DNA of 41,029 nt. Origin: a virus. The stretch spans positions 1 through 41,029 of the IMG/VR virus record IMGVR_UViG_3300031707_000052. The stretch is one strand, 5' to 3'. The position numbers were made by a program, and so were the translations under genes. Positions 38,509 through 41,029 of the stretch are shown here, in pieces; position 1 is the first letter of the stretch; every line of letters begins with the position of its first letter. Under the pieces are notes generated by a model. That model was not told the origin of the DNA. It did no database searches and was given only the letters and a program-made list of their open reading frames with translations.

Positions 38509-40124
38509 ATGCGATCGCCGGTTCCGCCGTCCGGTATCCGGCCTTCCGGGTGCTGGTCTGGGACCCGGCGGCAGTGTCTATCGGCGACGTCGCCGCGGGG
38601 CGGCCGTCCATCCCGCCGGTTGACCTCTCCGCCTTCTGCGAGAGGATCGACCTCTCGGAGAACGTGGGGTTCGAGCAGCAGGACGACGTCTCGACGCCCT
38701 CCGCGCGCTTCACCTTCCGGGCGCTGGGGGCGGGGGGCGGCGTCCAGTTCCGGCGCGGGATGATCGACGACGGGGTGATCGTCCGGGTCTACCAGGGGGA
38801 CCGGCGCGTCGCCATCGACGACTGGATCCCGATCTTCACCGGGACCTTCCGCGGGCGCCCGGGCGAGGACGGGGGCACGCGCGACGGGGCGTCCTCGGGA
38901 TTCAGCGCCACCGCTTTCGGGCGCGAGGAGCGGTATCTCAATCTGGATGTCACCACCTCCGCCTTCGACCGCGGGACCGACCTCGGGACGATCGCCCGGA
39001 CGGTGGCCCTCGACCACATGGGCCTCTCGATCGACGAGATCCTCTTCGGGACTCAGGCGGTCGTCACCTGGCACCAGACCAACCAGATTGTCGAGGAGAA
39101 CGCGCTTTCCGCGCTCTGGCACCTCCTGTTCCCGGCGGGCAAGAAGCCGCGCTTCGACGCCCTCGGCCGCCTCTGCGCGATCGACTCGCGATTCGACAAG
39201 GCGCCCGCCCGAATCCTGTCGGCGGGGGACCATTGCGTCGTCTCCCGGATCGCGACCCCGAACGACGTGGAGGTCTATAACTCGGTCGTGATGCGGGGGC
39301 TGTCGGCCACGCTTTCCAAGGCGCTACAGGACGAGCAACTCATCACCACGCTCTCGGCGGTCACGGGGTTCTTCGATTCCGACTACAAAAAGGACGTCTG
39401 GTATTCAGAGGACCGGACGCAGCGGGTCCAGAACACCCGGCTCGTCACGAAGAAAAAGATTTGGTGGAGTCACGGGGATTGGAGCGAGAGCGACGAGTTC
39501 CACGGGCGGGTGGAGATCGACACGCGGTACCTGCGGAATGCCAGGATCATCATTCTCGTCAACTGGATCGCGTCGCAGATATCCGTGGCGGTCGTCGACT
39601 ACTACTTCCACACGGGGAGCATTCTCGCCAGCATTATAAGCGGCGTGACCTTTAACTCAGCCGCCAACTACCGGTTGCTCGCGCAAATCTCCAGCATGGC
39701 GTCCCTCGCCCTGCTCCTCTGGTCCATGCAGTTCATCGGCCGGGGCGAGTACGAGGTCTGGGGCCGCCCCTACGAGTACGTCTACCAGGAGCTCGTCACC
39801 CGCCACCAGGTCGAAGGGCTCGCCCCGGAAGAGGTCCGCGAGGTCGAGTACCGCAACGACTTCCTCAGCGACATGGAGGACCTCGACGCCGCGGCCTTCG
39901 AGCGGCTGAAGCGCGAGGTCGTCAAGAACCAGGTCTACGAGATCGTCCTCCTCGACGACCCCGCGCTCGAGGTGGACGACGTGATCCAGACAATGAACGG
40001 GGACCGGTACTACATCACGTCCATCTCCCGGACGCTCGCGCGCGAGGGGGCCCCGACGATGCACGTGACGGCGTGGAAGATCGTCGACGGGGCGCTCAAT
40101 GCGCTCCTCGCCCCGGCTGCCTGA
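38478..40124 (+). CDS. Tail tip/baseplate-associated protein
   Basis: A 548-aa protein from ATG 38478. Its N-terminal part is beta-rich with IDDWIPIFTGTFRGRPGED and the FDRGTDLGTIARTVALDHMG block, resembling the internal hub domains of siphophage tail-tip proteins. The central part has a hydrophobic stretch (IIILVNWIASQISVAVVDYY) and the end has a strand-rich domain ending HVTAWKIVDGA. The start lies within the end of the glycosyltransferase gene in another frame. No strong ribosome site was found, so translation is probably coupled. Assigned by position before the fibre. Confidence 0.6.
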   Translation: MRSLLPGSLLNAIAGSAVRYPAFRVLVWDPAAVSIGDVAAGRPSIPPVDLSAFCERIDLSENVGFEQQDDVSTPSARFTFRALGAGGGVQFRRGMIDDGVIVRVYQGDRRVAIDDWIPIFTGTFRGRPGEDGGTRDGASSGFSATAFGREERYLNLDVTTSAFDRGTDLGTIARTVALDHMGLSIDEILFGTQAVVTWHQTNQIVEENALSALWHLLFPAGKKPRFDALGRLCAIDSRFDKAPARILSAGDHCVVSRIATPNDVEVYNSVVMRGLSATLSKALQDEQLITTLSAVTGFFDSDYKKDVWYSEDRTQRVQNTRLVTKKKIWWSHGDWSESDEFHGRVEIDTRYLRNARIIILVNWIASQISVAVVDYYFHTGSILASIISGVTFNSAANYRLLAQISSMASLALLLWSMQFIGRGEYEVWGRPYEYVYQELVTRHQVEGLAPEEVREVEYRNDFLSDMEDLDAAAFERLKREVVKNQVYEIVLLDDPALEVDDVIQTMNGDRYYITSISRTLAREGAPTMHVTAWKIVDGALNALLAPAA

Positions 40125-40134
40125 TAGGTGAAAT

Positions 40135-41029
40135 ATGAAACGATACGGAGCATCGACTGAGCGCACTTACGCGGCCGTCTTCAAGGTCCGGACGGGTTGC
40201 GGCCCGCCTCTTCTGGTTCCCGTCACCCGGGTGCCGGCTGAATTGCTCCCGCCCAGCGGGACGCCGCACACGCATCCCGAGGCGGATGTCATCCAGTTGC
40301 CGGGGCATCTCGCGGGCAAGGCGGATGCCTCGCATGCCCATCCGGGATACTGCGCGACTTCGGACGCGCGCCTCAGTGACGCCCGGACTCCGATGACGCA
40401 CGGCCATGGGCAATCGGATGTCTCGGGCCTCCCGGATGCACTGGCGGGCAAATGCGGGGCATCCGACGCCCGGCTCTCCGATGCGCGTGCCCCCACGGCG
40501 CATGCCCATTTACCGTCCGATGTCACCGGGACTGCGGTCGTGACCTCGGATGCCCGGCTTTCGGATTCTCGGGCACCGACCGCCCACGGCCATCCGCAGT
40601 CCGAAGTGACGGGGCTGACGGATGCCCTTTCGGGCAAGGAGACGGCGGGGACCGCGGCGGGCGAGCGGGCGGACCATGAGAGCGACTTCTCCCACGGCCT
40701 GCTGCACAGCAATTCGCTGGACCACTCGAACGCCCAGGACCACAGCAACGCGGGCGATCATGCGCACGCGAACAAATCCACCCTCGATACCTACGCGCAG
40801 ACAGAGGAGAACCTCGCCGACGCCGTGTCGAAGAGGCACTCGAATTCCCTCGATCACAGCAATGCCGCGGACCACTCCAATACGAGCGACCCCTCGGCGG
40901 GGGAGAAGGCGGCACTCGCGGGGACGAGCGGGACGCCGGGGAGTGGGAACAAGTTCGTGACGGATGGGGATTCCCGCAACGCGAATGCGCGGACGCCCAC
41001 GGCCCACAACCAGGACGCATCAACGATCA
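40135..41029 (+). CDS. Tail fibre with SDARLSDAR-type repeats (partial, runs off the window)
   Basis: From ATG 40135 the frame stays open to the last base, giving at least 298 residues. Repeats of the form SDARLSDARTPTAHGH recur four times (about residues 76-160 and at the window end), each with an AGK or SGK joint, and a second repeat family HSNSLDHSNAADHSN follows. These are signatures of phage tail fibre shafts (also seen in collagen-like and Mu/P2-type fibres), where the HxH motifs hold iron or zinc in trimer cores. The N-terminus is unusual in carrying an FKVRTGCGPP strand. The C-terminal receptor domain is outside the window. Confidence 0.8.
   Translation, partial: MKRYGASTERTYAAVFKVRTGCGPPLLVPVTRVPAELLPPSGTPHTHPEADVIQLPGHLAGKADASHAHPGYCATSDARLSDARTPMTHGHGQSDVSGLPDALAGKCGASDARLSDARAPTAHAHLPSDVTGTAVVTSDARLSDSRAPTAHGHPQSEVTGLTDALSGKETAGTAAGERADHESDFSHGLLHSNSLDHSNAQDHSNAGDHAHANKSTLDTYAQTEENLADAVSKRHSNSLDHSNAADHSNTSDPSAGEKAALAGTSGTPGSGNKFVTDGDSRNANARTPTAHNQDASTI

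Overview
The window is a 41 kb stretch of a high-GC tailed-phage genome (or prophage) with siphovirus-type late genes. The evidence is an almost unbroken run of plus-strand, tightly packed or overlapping genes in the classic order small terminase, large terminase, portal, Mu-F-type head morphogenesis protein, Mu-I-type protease/scaffold, decoration protein, lambda-E-type capsid protein, head-tail connectors, tail terminator, tail tube, a frameshifted G/GT chaperone pair, tape measure, tail-tip proteins and a tail fibre. Strong AGGAGG-like ribosome sites, a lipobox signal peptide and a HemP-like small protein fit a bacterial host that is probably Gram-negative. The host itself cannot be named from the sequence. 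No integrase, endolysin, DNA polymerase or tRNA gene is visible.

Layout. 1-11 kb is the early/replication side: the tail end of an unknown gene, an SMC/Rad50-like ATPase, a protein with eleven 30-bp tandem repeats, a winged-helix protein, a RusA-like resolvase, a beta-class DNA methyltransferase, two AT-richer HNH-type endonucleases (one endonuclease VII-like), a run of very small ORFs, and a replisome-organizer-like gene that carries iteron-like repeats and AT-rich DNA and so looks like a lambda-style origin. 11-15 kb is packaging and portal. The portal ribosome site lies inside a long predicted hairpin. 15-23 kb is an accessory block inserted between portal and head morphogenesis genes and entered through an intrinsic terminator: two glycosyltransferase-like genes, a beta-helix spike, small structural-looking proteins, a signal-peptide-bearing fibre with 54-bp repeats, and a lipoprotein. 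23-30 kb is head assembly, 30-41 kb is tail assembly with two more glycosyltransferase-like genes.

The most unusual object is in the head morphogenesis gene. It is interrupted, exactly in its conserved HPNC motif, by a 351-residue intein. Where an intein normally holds an in-frame homing endonuclease, the opposite strand instead carries a complete 237-aa gene for a Vsr/DUF559-like nuclease with a zinc finger and an HTH. Its codons lie exactly back-to-back with the intein codons, so the same DNA is open in both directions. It has its own sigma-70-like promoter (TTGACG, 17 bp, TACCAT) whose predicted start point falls on the ATG. This looks like an antisense-nested homing endonuclease that left the intein reading frame intact.

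How the genes work together: the early block would copy, recombine and modify phage DNA; the terminase packages it through the portal into a head built by the protease/scaffold, decoration and capsid proteins; connectors join a long non-contractile tail whose length is set by a 587-aa tape measure; the dispersed glycosyltransferases may decorate virion proteins; and three separate endonucleases plus the intein mark the genome as heavily visited by homing elements.
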